Below, one piece after another: positions 33,651 to 43,658 of a DNA stretch of 64,000 bases (its first letter is position 1; every line of letters starts with the position of its first letter). Position numbers and translations under genes: made by a program. Origin of the DNA: Mesoterricola silvestris. GTDB taxonomy: Bacteria > Acidobacteriota > Holophagae > Holophagales > Holophagaceae. The stretch lies in contig NZ_AP027080.1 in the NCBI RefSeq assembly GCF_030295405.1, positions 3,704,001 through 3,768,000 of the forward strand, in the 5' to 3' direction. The notes beneath the pieces are model-generated. The model ran no database searches. It was not told the origin of the DNA and worked only from the letters and a program-made list of their open reading frames with translations.

Positions 33651-34286
33651 TCAACCTCGTGAAGACAGGAGTTGCTGCAGGGCGGGAAGCTGGGGCACGC
33701 ACCAGCCATGGGAAGGATATCCCACTTGGGCGAAAGCCCGGTCCGTTCGTTCACCCCAGGCCAGGCGCAGGCGGTCCCCGGAGAGGGGGCCCAGCACTTC
33801 GGCCTGCAGGGGGCTCAGGGCCAGGACGGCGTCCAGGGCGGGCGGGGCCGGCGGGGGGTCCAGGGGCACTTCCCGGTGGGTGATCCAGGGCAGCACCGAC
33901 CACACCGTGCCCCGGAGGGCGTCCTCCAGGTGCTCCCGGCTCCGTTCGGCCCGGGCCAGGAGGAAGGTCCCGCCCCCGGGGAAGCGGTCCTTGAGCAGCT
34001 GCACGAGGCCTTCGGCCTGGGGGAGGGCGCTGGTGAGCACCTCGCGGCCCTCCAGGGCCCGGGCGGTGGCGGCCCCCTGGGCCAGGCAGGGCACCCCCGG
34101 GGGGATCCGGGCGAGGCGGGCCGCGGTGGGGCTGAGGACGATGACGCCGTCGGGGCGCGGATGCGGAGCGGGGGCGCCCGTGGCCTCCATGGCGGTGACA
34201 TGGTAGGGGACGGGTTCCCAGCCTGCGGCCGCAACGGCCCGGCTCATCGCGTCTTCCTGGGCGCGGGCGAGGCCCACGCGTTTCAC
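33651..34286 (-). CDS. hemD: uroporphyrinogen-III synthase
   Basis: Cyclises hydroxymethylbilane to uroporphyrinogen III with inversion of ring D. HemD is poorly conserved; the call rests on the 211-residue length, alternating beta/alpha pattern in two halves (DGVIVLSPTAARLARIP; ALDAVLALSPLQAEVLGPL; RLRLAWGERTDRAFAQVG as the usual GxxTxxA-like C-terminal segment), and position between hemC and hemB. It starts at GTG 34286 inside the hemC stop (GTGA) and ends two bases before hemB. There is no fused CobA domain. Confidence 0.85.
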   Translation of the reverse strand: MKRVGLARAQEDAMSRAVAAAGWEPVPYHVTAMEATGAPAPHPRPDGVIVLSPTAARLARIPPGVPCLAQGAATARALEGREVLTSALPQAEGLVQLLKDRFPGGGTFLLARAERSREHLEDALRGTVWSVLPWITHREVPLDPPPAPPALDAVLALSPLQAEVLGPLSGDRLRLAWGERTDRAFAQVGYPSHGWCVPQLPALQQLLSSRG

Positions 34287-35152
34287 AGCCCCAGCCCCCG
34301 GAGGACCTCGGCGACGAGGGCATCCTCATCCGTGCCGCGGGATTCGGCCCAGCGGATGCCGTCGGGGCCCGCGAAGGCCGCCTGGAGATGGAAGCCGCCG
34401 GGCTCCTGGGTGCAGAGGGCGCCCAGGGGCTGCTGGCAGCCGCCGCCGATGCCCCGCAGGACGCCCCGTTCGAGGGTCACGCAGGTGCGGGTGAGGGGGT
34501 GGTGGAAATCCTTGAGGGCCTCGAGGATGGCCGTGTCCTCCGCCCGGCATTCCGCCAGGAGGGCGCCCTGGGCCGGGGCCGGGAGCAGCTCCCGGGGCCC
34601 GAAGGGCCGCACCGTGAGGCCCGTGAGATCCAGGCCCAGGCGGCGCAGGCCGGCGGCGGCCAGCACGGTGCCGTGCAGGGGCGCGTCCCGCAGCACGCCG
34701 TCCTTCACCCGCTGGAGCCGGGTGGGCACGTTGCCGCGGATCCAGGTGAAGGTGGCCTTGGGCAGGGCCTGGGAGAGGAACCTCAGGCGCCGTTCGGAAC
34801 TGGTGCCGATGACCGGGTTCTCCGGCGCGTCGGGCCGCATGACGAGCCAGTCGGCGGAATCCTCCCGCCGGGGCACGCAGGCCGTGACGATGCCCGCGGG
34901 GCGGTCCAGGGCCACGTCCTTGAAGGAATGGATGAGCAGGTCCACGTCCTTGGACAGGAGGGCGTCCTCCAGTTCCTTGGTGAAGAAGCCCGCGCCCTCC
35001 TCCTTGCCCAGGGGGCCGGCGAGCCACTGATCGCCGTGGGTGGTGAAGCGCTTCCAGAGGATTTCATGTCCGGCCGCCCGCAGATGGGCCACCAGGTCTT
35101 CCGATTGCTGCACGGCGAGGAGGGATCCCCGGGTGCCCAGTGTGATTTTCAT
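34283..35152 (-). CDS. hemC: porphobilinogen deaminase (hydroxymethylbilane synthase)
   Basis: Polymerises four porphobilinogens. The 289-residue length is slightly short of the usual ~310. It starts KITLGTRGSLLAVQQ, has LIHSFKDVALDRPAG (catalytic Asp in the KD pair) and a Cys239 within GGGCQQPLG, the residue carrying the dipyrromethane cofactor. The start overlaps the hemA stop (ATGA), the end overlaps hemD. The C-terminal domain is compact, with FHLQAAFAGPDG as last recognisable strand pair. Confidence 0.94.
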   Translation of the reverse strand: MKITLGTRGSLLAVQQSEDLVAHLRAAGHEILWKRFTTHGDQWLAGPLGKEEGAGFFTKELEDALLSKDVDLLIHSFKDVALDRPAGIVTACVPRREDSADWLVMRPDAPENPVIGTSSERRLRFLSQALPKATFTWIRGNVPTRLQRVKDGVLRDAPLHGTVLAAAGLRRLGLDLTGLTVRPFGPRELLPAPAQGALLAECRAEDTAILEALKDFHHPLTRTCVTLERGVLRGIGGGCQQPLGALCTQEPGGFHLQAAFAGPDGIRWAESRGTDEDALVAEVLRGLGL

Positions 35153-36285
35153 CGTCCTTCCAGGGCTGGCTCACGTTGAAGGTTGAGGGCCCGGAAGGCC
35201 AGGGTCCGGCCGCGCTTCAGGAGGGCCTCCAGGGCTTCCATCTGGGCGGGGTCGAGACCGGCGAGCACGCTTCCGGGCGCCACGGCTTCCGCCTCCATGG
35301 CCTCCCACGCGTCCGTGAGGCGGTCCGCGGCGGTGCGGTTGGCGTGCTTCTGGATCCGGGCGTCCGCGCGGCGGCGCAGGCGCTCCACGGCGCCGACGAT
35401 GAAGGGTTCCGCATGGACGGCGGCTTCCCGCCTCTTCATGCGCCCGCCTTCCGTCTCCGCCAGGAAGGTGGACAGATCCACCCGGGTGACCCAGGGGATA
35501 TCGTCCATTTCCGGTTCGGTGTCGTAGGGGAGGGCCAGGTCCACCAGCTTCACGGGCGGCCGGTCCAGGCGTTCCCAGTTCCCCTTGGTGAAGAGGGGGG
35601 CGGAGCTGGCGGTGGCGGTGACCACGGCGTCGAAGCCCTCCGGGTCCATCTGGAGCTGGGCCAGGGGCACCAGGGGCAGGCCGAAGGCTTCGGCCTTGGC
35701 CAGGGTGCGGTTGGACATGGTGATCTGGAAGCCGCGCTCGGGCAGGCGCTGGGCCAGGTACCGGCTCATGGGGCCCACGCCCACGATGGCCACCTTGGCG
35801 TTGGGGGCCAGGGTCGTCTCCAGGTGGCGCAGGGCGGCCGTGGCCACGCTGGCGCTGCCGTCGTCCAGGCCGATGCGGGTGCGCAGGCGCTGGGCCTCCC
35901 GCAGGATGTCCTCGAAGGCCGCCTGGGCCTCGTGGCCCGCGGTGCGGGTCTCCTTGGCCGTCTGCAGGGCCTGCTTCATCTGGCCCACGATCTCCCGGTC
36001 GCCCAGATTGGCGCTGTTGAGGCCGGTGGCCACTTCCAGCAGGTGCCGCCAGGCGGCCTCCCCCTGGAAGCATTCGATGTCCGGGTCGAAGCCCAGGGTG
36101 GTGCCGTCCCCGCCCCAGAACATGAAGATGACCCGCTGGCAGGTGGCGAGGTAGACCAGCTCGCAGGCGTCGGAGATGCGCCGCCACATGAGCAGGTGAT
36201 CAGCCAGATGCGCCCGCACCACGTTCCTGGCCACAACCTCAGGGTCATGCCTCGGTATGTAGTAGGAATAGAGCACAGGATCCAT
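35149..36285 (-). CDS. hemA: glutamyl-tRNA reductase
   Basis: First enzyme of the C5 heme route, reducing glutamyl-tRNA to glutamate-1-semialdehyde. The catalytic Cys49 is in VYLATCQRV, the counterpart of the usual LSTCNR. Other features: ANLGDREIVGQMKQAL, the NADPH-binding VAIVGVGPMSRYLAQRLPERG and a dimerisation helix from ~285. At 378 residues it is shorter than most (415-450). It is the first gene of the cluster; about 195 bases upstream are gene-free and include an AT-rich stretch (36310-36345) that could hold the operon promoter. Confidence 0.93.
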   Translation of the reverse strand: MDPVLYSYYIPRHDPEVVARNVVRAHLADHLLMWRRISDACELVYLATCQRVIFMFWGGDGTTLGFDPDIECFQGEAAWRHLLEVATGLNSANLGDREIVGQMKQALQTAKETRTAGHEAQAAFEDILREAQRLRTRIGLDDGSASVATAALRHLETTLAPNAKVAIVGVGPMSRYLAQRLPERGFQITMSNRTLAKAEAFGLPLVPLAQLQMDPEGFDAVVTATASSAPLFTKGNWERLDRPPVKLVDLALPYDTEPEMDDIPWVTRVDLSTFLAETEGGRMKRREAAVHAEPFIVGAVERLRRRADARIQKHANRTAADRLTDAWEAMEAEAVAPGSVLAGLDPAQMEALEALLKRGRTLAFRALNLQREPALEGR

Positions 36286-36481
36286 GGGCCGCCATTTAGT
36301 CTGTCTAAGGGATCAGAGTATCTTAAATTATTGAATCAACCGAACCGGAAAGTTCATTTTCGGACGGCGGCCCGGGGGGGTCGGGCAGGGAAAATCCCTT
36401 CCTTTCCTTTGTTTTCCCATCGACCGAAGGGCGGGACGGGAAAAGGCGAAAGAAAAGGAAATTGATGCCAATCACAGGATC

Positions 36482-37885
36482 CTAGGGTTCCAGGAGCCGG
36501 CCGGGGATGTCCGCCAGGGCGTACACCGCCACGGCGAGGATGGCGGAATTCTTCGCCAGGTCCTCCTTGTTGATCTTGTCGAAGGTGTCGGCCTTGGAGT
36601 GGTGGACCTCCCAGTACTTGGCGGTGTCGTGGCTCATGCCCAGGCCGGGGACCCCCACCATCACCGACGGTTCGATGTCCACGCCGCCGTGGCCCAGCAC
36701 CAGGTGTCCGGCCTCCAGGGGCTCCAGCATGGGGGCCAGGCCCGAGAGCACCGCCAGGGCCTTCTGGGCATCCGGGGCCTTCCCGCCCTCGGGGGCGTGC
36801 AGCTCCAGGGAGAAGCCCCGGGCCAGGCCGTTGCCCGAATCCGTCTCGATGGCCGCCACGTGGTCCTTCATTTCGGACCGGTGCCGGGCGAGGTAGGCCT
36901 CCCCGCCCCGGTTCCCGTTCTCCTCGTTGGCGAAGAACACCACCCGCACGGTGCGGGCCGGCCTCAGGCCCTGCTCATGGATGAGGTTCGCGGCGGCCAG
37001 GGACAGGACACATCCCACCCCGTCGTCCTGGGCCCCCTGCCCCACGTCCCAGGAATCCAGGTGCCCGCCCACGAGGACGATCTCCCCCGGCCTGGACGAG
37101 CCCGGGAGCTCGCCCACGACGTTGGCGGCCTCCACGTCGGGGAGGGTCTCGCAGTTCATCTCCAGGTGCACCCGGATGCGCTGGCCCCGGTCCCACTGGC
37201 GGCGCATCATCATGGCGTTCTCCACGCTCACGGCCGCCGCGGGGATGGCCGGGGCGTCGGCGTCGTAGTGGAGGCTGCCGGTGTGGGGCGTGTCGAAGCT
37301 CAGGGAGGCCACGGAGCGCAGGAGCATGGCCACCGCCCCCTTGCGCGCCGCCGCCGAGGCCCCCGAGAAGCGCATGCGCGCCCCCGGGCCGTAGCCCTTG
37401 AAGGGGGACTCGAAGAGGACGATGCGCCCCTTGACCTGGTCGTCCTTGAGGGTGGCCAGCTCCTCCAGGGAGGACACCACGACCACGTCGGCCGTGATGC
37501 CGCCCTTGGGGGTGGGCACGCTCATGCCCAGGCCCAGGATGCTGAGCTCCTGTGGCGTTGGCGCCTCCATGCGGGCCGATTCCCCGTTGCGCACCCAGTG
37601 GGGGACCATCACCTTCTCGGTGTGGACGTTCCGGAGCCCCGCGTCCCGCATGGCCTGGAGCCCCCACTGCACCGCTCTGCCGTAGCTGGCCGATCCGCTG
37701 AGCCGGTGCCCCACGTCGTCGCAAAGGGATCCCAGGTTGCGGTAGGCCTGGTCCGAGGCCAGGGCCCGGGCCGCCAGGGCCGAAGCCTGGGCGCGGACCT
37801 TCGCCATGGGCCCCTCCGGGGCCGGCCCCGCCAGGGCGGCGGCGCCGAACCCCAGGAAGAGAAGCAAGGACAGGGAACCGCGCAT
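36482..37885 (-). CDS. exported M28-family zinc aminopeptidase with PA domain
   Basis: A 467-residue secreted peptidase: signal peptide MRGSLSLLLFLGFGAAALA. Residues ~125-240 look like a protease-associated (PA) insert (GITADVVVVSSLEELATL). The M28 zinc site is visible as GGHLDSWDVGQGAQDDGVG (His and Asp), ANEENGNRGG (Glu), AIETDSG (Asp) and EVHHSKADTFDKI (last His). ATG at 37883-37885 follows GGAGG; an in-frame ATG five codons upstream has weaker support. It resembles carboxypeptidase Q-like M28 enzymes. Confidence 0.92.
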   Translation of the reverse strand: MRGSLSLLLFLGFGAAALAGPAPEGPMAKVRAQASALAARALASDQAYRNLGSLCDDVGHRLSGSASYGRAVQWGLQAMRDAGLRNVHTEKVMVPHWVRNGESARMEAPTPQELSILGLGMSVPTPKGGITADVVVVSSLEELATLKDDQVKGRIVLFESPFKGYGPGARMRFSGASAAARKGAVAMLLRSVASLSFDTPHTGSLHYDADAPAIPAAAVSVENAMMMRRQWDRGQRIRVHLEMNCETLPDVEAANVVGELPGSSRPGEIVLVGGHLDSWDVGQGAQDDGVGCVLSLAAANLIHEQGLRPARTVRVVFFANEENGNRGGEAYLARHRSEMKDHVAAIETDSGNGLARGFSLELHAPEGGKAPDAQKALAVLSGLAPMLEPLEAGHLVLGHGGVDIEPSVMVGVPGLGMSHDTAKYWEVHHSKADTFDKINKEDLAKNSAILAVAVYALADIPGRLLEP

Positions 37886-37975
37886 GGGGCCTCCGGACAT
37901 GCCTCACTATACGCTGCACTCCCCCTCCGGGGCGATGCCCTTCCAATTTGATTCCCGAAAGAAGGCTCCATCCCC

Positions 37976-38122
37976 TTCATCCCCTCCATCGGCGTTCATC
38001 CCCGTTACCCAGGGCCAAGGCTTGGTTGGGTAGGCCCATGCGGGTAATGCGCGCGCCGACCCAACCCATCGCCGGCCCTGCGGAACAGGGATGAAAACGA
38101 TGAAAAGGATGAACAGGATGGG
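37976..38122. repeat. long-hairpin dispersed repeat, copy B
   Basis: About 147 bases nearly matching the copy at 56621 over the whole length. Inner arms 37995-38016 and 38074-38095 pair at 19 of 22 positions, and TTGGGT/ACCCAA pairs inside. The core GGGTAATGCGCGCGCCGACC is shared with copy C except for small changes. The interval 37886-38180 otherwise holds no gene. Confidence 0.8.
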
Positions 38123-38180
38123 AACCCTTGACCCCCAGCACCACGGCCCCTGCCAAGGTCCGGACGCAAATCCCCTCCAT

Positions 38181-38531
38181 CTATTCGGATTTTCCCTCGG
38201 GTTGACGCCCGCCCCACCCGCAGCCATGCCGGTGCATCCCCTGCCGGAAGGCCTCGCGCTCCTCGGGGGTCATGGCCTCCCAGCGGCGCATGAGGTGGTG
38301 CCGCCGGTGCCAGGCCCCGCCGTGGCTCCGGTGGAACCCTCCGAAGAGGATCCTGGACAGCACCAGGAGGCCCAGCCCCTGCCAGAACCCGATGGCCTTC
38401 AGCCCGAAAGTCATCGGCATGATCCCGTTCCAGAGGGCCATGACCACCCAGCCCAGCACCGCCACCGCCGCCACGCCCAGGACGGCGATGCCGATCCCCT
38501 TGCGGACGTTCATTCCCCTATGCCTGAACAT
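38181..38531 (-). CDS. small membrane protein paired with the sigma factor
   Basis: 116 residues with two membrane segments (GIGIAVLGVAAVAVLGWVVMALW; GFWQGLGLLVLSRILFGGF) and a His/Arg-rich tail with RRWEAMTPEEREAFRQGM. This arrangement, a short two-helix protein ending in a 'MTPEER' motif right after an ECF sigma gene, is common in several phyla; it may anchor or modulate the sigma factor, though no anti-sigma activity is proven. GAGGAG seven bases upstream supports ATG 38529-38531, which overlaps the sigma gene by 14 bases. Confidence 0.85.
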   Translation of the reverse strand: MFRHRGMNVRKGIGIAVLGVAAVAVLGWVVMALWNGIMPMTFGLKAIGFWQGLGLLVLSRILFGGFHRSHGGAWHRRHHLMRRWEAMTPEEREAFRQGMHRHGCGWGGRQPEGKSE

Positions 38532-39075
38532 CGACGTACTCCTCGTAGATGGCCCGCAGCCGCTTGCGCAGGTGCAGGACCGCGTATCGTTTCCTCGAAA
38601 GCAGCGTGTTCACGGGCACGCCCGTGGCCGCCGCCAGTTCCTTGAAGGTCCGTCCTTCCAGTTCGTGGGCCACGAAGACCCGGCGCTGGTCCTCGGGCAG
38701 TTCCTCCAGAGCCGCGTCCAGCTCCTCCAGCAGCACCCGCCTGGCGAAGGCCGCTTCGGGGCCCGCGTCCCGGGAGGGCAGCCATTCCTCCAGGGCCAGC
38801 GCCTCGCCGTCCAGGTCCCGTTCGAAGGGGGCCCGCGCCTCCCGCCCCCGGCGCCGGAAGAGGTCGGTGATGCGGTTGCGGGCCACCCGGAACATCCAGG
38901 CTCCCGCCTCGCGCAGCGGCGTCATGAGCCGCTGGGCCTCCACCAGTTCGAAGAAGACCTCCTGCAGGACGTCCTCCGCGTCGGCCTCGTCCGGCACCCA
39001 CCGCCGGATGAAGTTCCGGAGCCTGGAGCCCTCCCGGGCGACGGCTTCGGTGATCTGGCGATCCTGTTCATACAT
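38518..39075 (-). CDS. ECF-type RNA polymerase sigma factor
   Basis: 185 residues with sigma region 2 (EADAEDVLQEVFFELVEAQR, AGAWMFRVARNRITDLFRRR) at ~30-80 and region 4 (LPEDQRRVFVAHELEGRTFKELAAATGVPVNTLLSRKRYAVLHLRKRL) at ~125-175. No region 3 is present, as expected for extracytoplasmic-function factors. It is translationally coupled to the small membrane protein downstream, which may control it. Regulon unknown. Confidence 0.93.
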   Translation of the reverse strand: MYEQDRQITEAVAREGSRLRNFIRRWVPDEADAEDVLQEVFFELVEAQRLMTPLREAGAWMFRVARNRITDLFRRRGREARAPFERDLDGEALALEEWLPSRDAGPEAAFARRVLLEELDAALEELPEDQRRVFVAHELEGRTFKELAAATGVPVNTLLSRKRYAVLHLRKRLRAIYEEYVDVQA

Positions 39076-39142
39076 CCGGGCGGCTTCCAGGGTTTCCTCC
39101 TTCTACCCCTGAAGACGGGCGAAGGCGGGAAATATTGTGGGC

Positions 39143-40609
39143 CTATTTCAGAACGACCCGGATCCGGAGCCGGCCCGAGGCGTCGGCCTCCAGAACGTCC
39201 CAGGCCAGGGGCCCGTCCCGGCCCGCCGGGACCTCGCCGGGGCCCAGGTTGTAGGCGGCGTCGTCCAGCTGCCACCGGCCCCCGGGGTAGCTGGGCGCGG
39301 GCGGCTCGGGGGTCCCGGGGTGGGCGTCGAGGATGCGCACGGGGCCCTTCGGCTCGCCTCGGGTGAGGAGCCCGGGGTCGACCCGGGCCACCACGAGGCC
39401 TTCGAAGCCCGGGCCCCAGCGGCCCCCCACCCGGCCCCGGTCGAAGCCCAGGGGGCGGCGCACGTCCAGCTCCCAGAACCGGCCCCGGCGGCGGGGGTCG
39501 GGGATGACCAGGCGCTGGGGCAGGTCCCGGGGGGCCCGCTCCAGGGGGTCCATCCACCCCTCCCAGGTCCGGCGCACCACCCGGGTGGCCACGGTGTCCC
39601 GGAAGGCGCCGTGGTACCAGAGGTCCGTGCGCACCCAGCCCATGGGCTGGGAGGGGCTGTAGGCCGTGTCCTCCTGCCAGGGGCCCGCCCCGGGGTGGAA
39701 ACGGTCCCAGCCCCGGAACATCCCGGCGTCCATCACGTCCCAGGCGCCGGCGGTGAGGGGGTGCCGGGAATCCAGGTAGAAGTCGTCCACGCGGTTCTCC
39801 CCCATGGCGTGGAGGGCCTCGTGCACGACGAAGCCCAGGGGCGTCTCGTCCGTGAAGAAGACCGCGGGCCACTGCACGGAGCGGTTCCAGGGGAGGGGCT
39901 CCAGGAGGCAGATGGCGGTGAGCTCCTTCCGGCTCTGGGTCACGGTGCCGGGGGGGCCGGGGGGGACGATCCAGAGGTGATCGGGCTTGCCGTCCGGAAC
40001 CGGGAGGCCGGTGCGGTTGTTGACCCGATCGAAGGGCTTCAGGTCCAGGGTCTTGAGCCGGGCCAGGACCCAGGCGACGAGCTCCCCCCGCTGGGCGTCC
40101 GTGCGGGGCGCGGGGTGGACGGTGTCGGCCAGGTGGAGGAAGGCGCCCTCCTCCAGTTCCAGGCTCCCCTTGCTGATCTCATAGAAGTAGTTGGCGGCGG
40201 TGGCCTCCCCCGGCCCCCGGCCGAAGAAGAGGGCCCGCAGCTCCGCGTCGGTGCGAAGGGGGGCCTGGTCCGGGAAGTCCAGGCGCACCACCAGGACTTT
40301 CTCCTTCCGGTGGGCCGGGGCCCGGCCCAGGACCACGGGCGAGCCCAGCTCCCCCCGGGGGACCAGGTCCCGCTGGAACCCGGGCTTCTCCACCACCACG
40401 TCGGTGTCGGCGGGATCCAGGTCCAGGGTGAAGTCCCCCCCGGCCCCCGTGAAGGCCACGGGCGGGTGGGCCCCGGGCCGCACCCGCACGGGGCGGTCGG
40501 GGTAGACCCGGACCCCCTCCAGGCCCCGCTCCCCGTCGGTGACCCGGCCCGTCACGGGCCCGGCCAGGGCCGGCAGGCACAGGAGGAGGGTCAAGAGCAG
40601 ACGTACCAT
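39143..40609 (-). CDS. secreted M6-like zinc metalloprotease
   Basis: A 488-residue exported protein (MVRLLLTLLLCLPALAGPVTG signal). Residues ~22-90 look like a carboxypeptidase-regulatory-like Ig domain (VTGRVTDGERGLEGVRVY, FTLDLDPADTDVVV). The catalytic part has VVRLDFPDQAPLRTDAELRALFF and ANYFYEISKGSLELEEG, as in M6 proteases, and the zinc motif HEALH at 263-267 with VVHEALHAMGE. The extended metzincin motif has no third His, as in M6. A C-terminal beta domain follows. Substrate unknown. Confidence 0.82.
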   Translation of the reverse strand: MVRLLLTLLLCLPALAGPVTGRVTDGERGLEGVRVYPDRPVRVRPGAHPPVAFTGAGGDFTLDLDPADTDVVVEKPGFQRDLVPRGELGSPVVLGRAPAHRKEKVLVVRLDFPDQAPLRTDAELRALFFGRGPGEATAANYFYEISKGSLELEEGAFLHLADTVHPAPRTDAQRGELVAWVLARLKTLDLKPFDRVNNRTGLPVPDGKPDHLWIVPPGPPGTVTQSRKELTAICLLEPLPWNRSVQWPAVFFTDETPLGFVVHEALHAMGENRVDDFYLDSRHPLTAGAWDVMDAGMFRGWDRFHPGAGPWQEDTAYSPSQPMGWVRTDLWYHGAFRDTVATRVVRRTWEGWMDPLERAPRDLPQRLVIPDPRRRGRFWELDVRRPLGFDRGRVGGRWGPGFEGLVVARVDPGLLTRGEPKGPVRILDAHPGTPEPPAPSYPGGRWQLDDAAYNLGPGEVPAGRDGPLAWDVLEADASGRLRIRVVLK

Positions 40610-40671
40610 GGATTCAACGATACAATGGACGGTTCTAGGAAACCCCCGCACTGAACCTCAAAAGGCCACGC

Positions 40672-42489
<1,818 letters not shown>

Positions 42490-42492
42490 GCC

Positions 42493-42735
42493 GTGTTCCA
42501 GCCGTCCATGGAAGTCACCCAGCAGGCCCCGAAGACCGGGGTGAAGAGCCTCACCGGCTTCGTGCTCACGGGGCCCCAGAAGGGCGTGATCCTCTGCGTG
42601 CTGCTGGGGCTCATGTACCTGCGCCTCTACCGCCGGAAGCGGTCCCAGGACAAGATCTGCTCCCACTGCGGCACCCGGAACCCCCCGCACCAGACCAACT
42701 GCAAGCAGTGCTCGGCCCCCCTGTTCCATAAATAG
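42493..42735 (+). CDS. small membrane protein with C-terminal zinc ribbon
   Basis: 80 residues starting at GTG 42493 (GGAGGG within the end of lepA serves as ribosome site). One membrane helix (about residues 29-46, GVILCVLLGLMYLRLY) is followed by a basic linker and a zinc-ribbon: CSHCGTRNPPHQTNCKQCSAP, with Cys pairs at ~57/60 and ~70/73. Such tail-located ribbons occur in many small membrane proteins of unknown role. Three bases from the lepA stop, so probably co-expressed. Confidence 0.85.
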   Translation: MFQPSMEVTQQAPKTGVKSLTGFVLTGPQKGVILCVLLGLMYLRLYRRKRSQDKICSHCGTRNPPHQTNCKQCSAPLFHK

Positions 42736-42761
42736 CGGCTATCATCGACCCGGGTGGGCCC

Positions 42762-43655
42762 ATGAGCAAGATCCGAGTCCTGGTCGCCGACGACGATTCC
42801 ACGAACCTCGCGCTCCTGGTGCGGGTGCTGAGCAGGGCCGGCATGGAGACCGTGGCCGCCGAGGACGGCTCCGAGGCGCTGGCCCACCTGCGCAAGGCCC
42901 CGGAATCCTTCGACGTGGTCCTCATGGACCTGGTGATGCCCCGCATGAACGGCTTCCAGGTTCTCAAGCGCATGAAGGCCAACGCCCAGCTCAAGGACCT
43001 CCCTGTCATCCTCCAGACCGCCTCCAGCGCCCCCGAGGACATCCAGCGGGGCATGGAGGCCGGGGCCTACTACTACCTCACCAAGCCCTTCACCCAGCGG
43101 GTGGTGCTGGGCATCGTGCGCACCGCCGCCCAGGACATCGCCCGCATCCGGGTGCTCCACGCCGAGGTGGAGCGCCTGGGCACGCCCCTCTCCATGATGA
43201 TGACGGGACGCTTCCGCTTCCGCACCCTCCTGGAATGCCACGAACTCACCAACCTCCTGGCCAAGGCCTGCCCCGACCCCGCCCGCATCGTCACGGGCCT
43301 TTCGGAGCTGCTCGTCAACGCCCTGGAGCACGGGAACCTGGGCATCACCTACAAGGAGAAGGGCGATCTCCTGGAGAGGAACGGCTGGAAGGCCGAGATC
43401 GTCCGCCGCCAGGCCCTCCCCGAGAACCAGGACAAGTGGGTGGAGGTGGAAGTCACCCGCCATCCCGACCGCATCGCCTTCGAGGTGCGGGACCAGGGCA
43501 AGGGCTTCGACTGGCAGACCTACGTGAAGCCGAACCCCACCCGGCTCTTCGACAACCATGGCCGGGGCATCTTCATGGCGAAGATGGACAGCTTCGACCG
43601 GCTGGAATACCTGGGGGACGGGAACCATGTGCGGGCCGAGGTGAAGCTGTCGTAG
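42762..43655 (+). CDS. response regulator with C-terminal HATPase (anti-sigma-kinase-like) domain
   Basis: 297 residues. Receiver domain: VLVADDDSTNLALL, phospho-acceptor Asp in VLMDLVMPRMNG, Lys in LTKPF. From about 140 a HATPase_c_2/RsbW-like ATPase follows: LSELLVNALEHGNLG (N-box), VRDQGKGFDW and HGRGIFMAK. No His phospho-acceptor or DNA-binding domain exists. The combination suggests a phosphorylation-switched anti-sigma or serine-kinase output. It lies 26 bases after the zinc-ribbon gene; partner kinase or sigma target is not adjacent. Confidence 0.88.
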   Translation: MSKIRVLVADDDSTNLALLVRVLSRAGMETVAAEDGSEALAHLRKAPESFDVVLMDLVMPRMNGFQVLKRMKANAQLKDLPVILQTASSAPEDIQRGMEAGAYYYLTKPFTQRVVLGIVRTAAQDIARIRVLHAEVERLGTPLSMMMTGRFRFRTLLECHELTNLLAKACPDPARIVTGLSELLVNALEHGNLGITYKEKGDLLERNGWKAEIVRRQALPENQDKWVEVEVTRHPDRIAFEVRDQGKGFDWQTYVKPNPTRLFDNHGRGIFMAKMDSFDRLEYLGDGNHVRAEVKLS

Positions 43656-43658
43656 GTT

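Noticed and set aside
37976-38122. CRISPR-like repeat
   Set aside because: The copies are single long hairpins far apart, not an array of short repeats with spacers.
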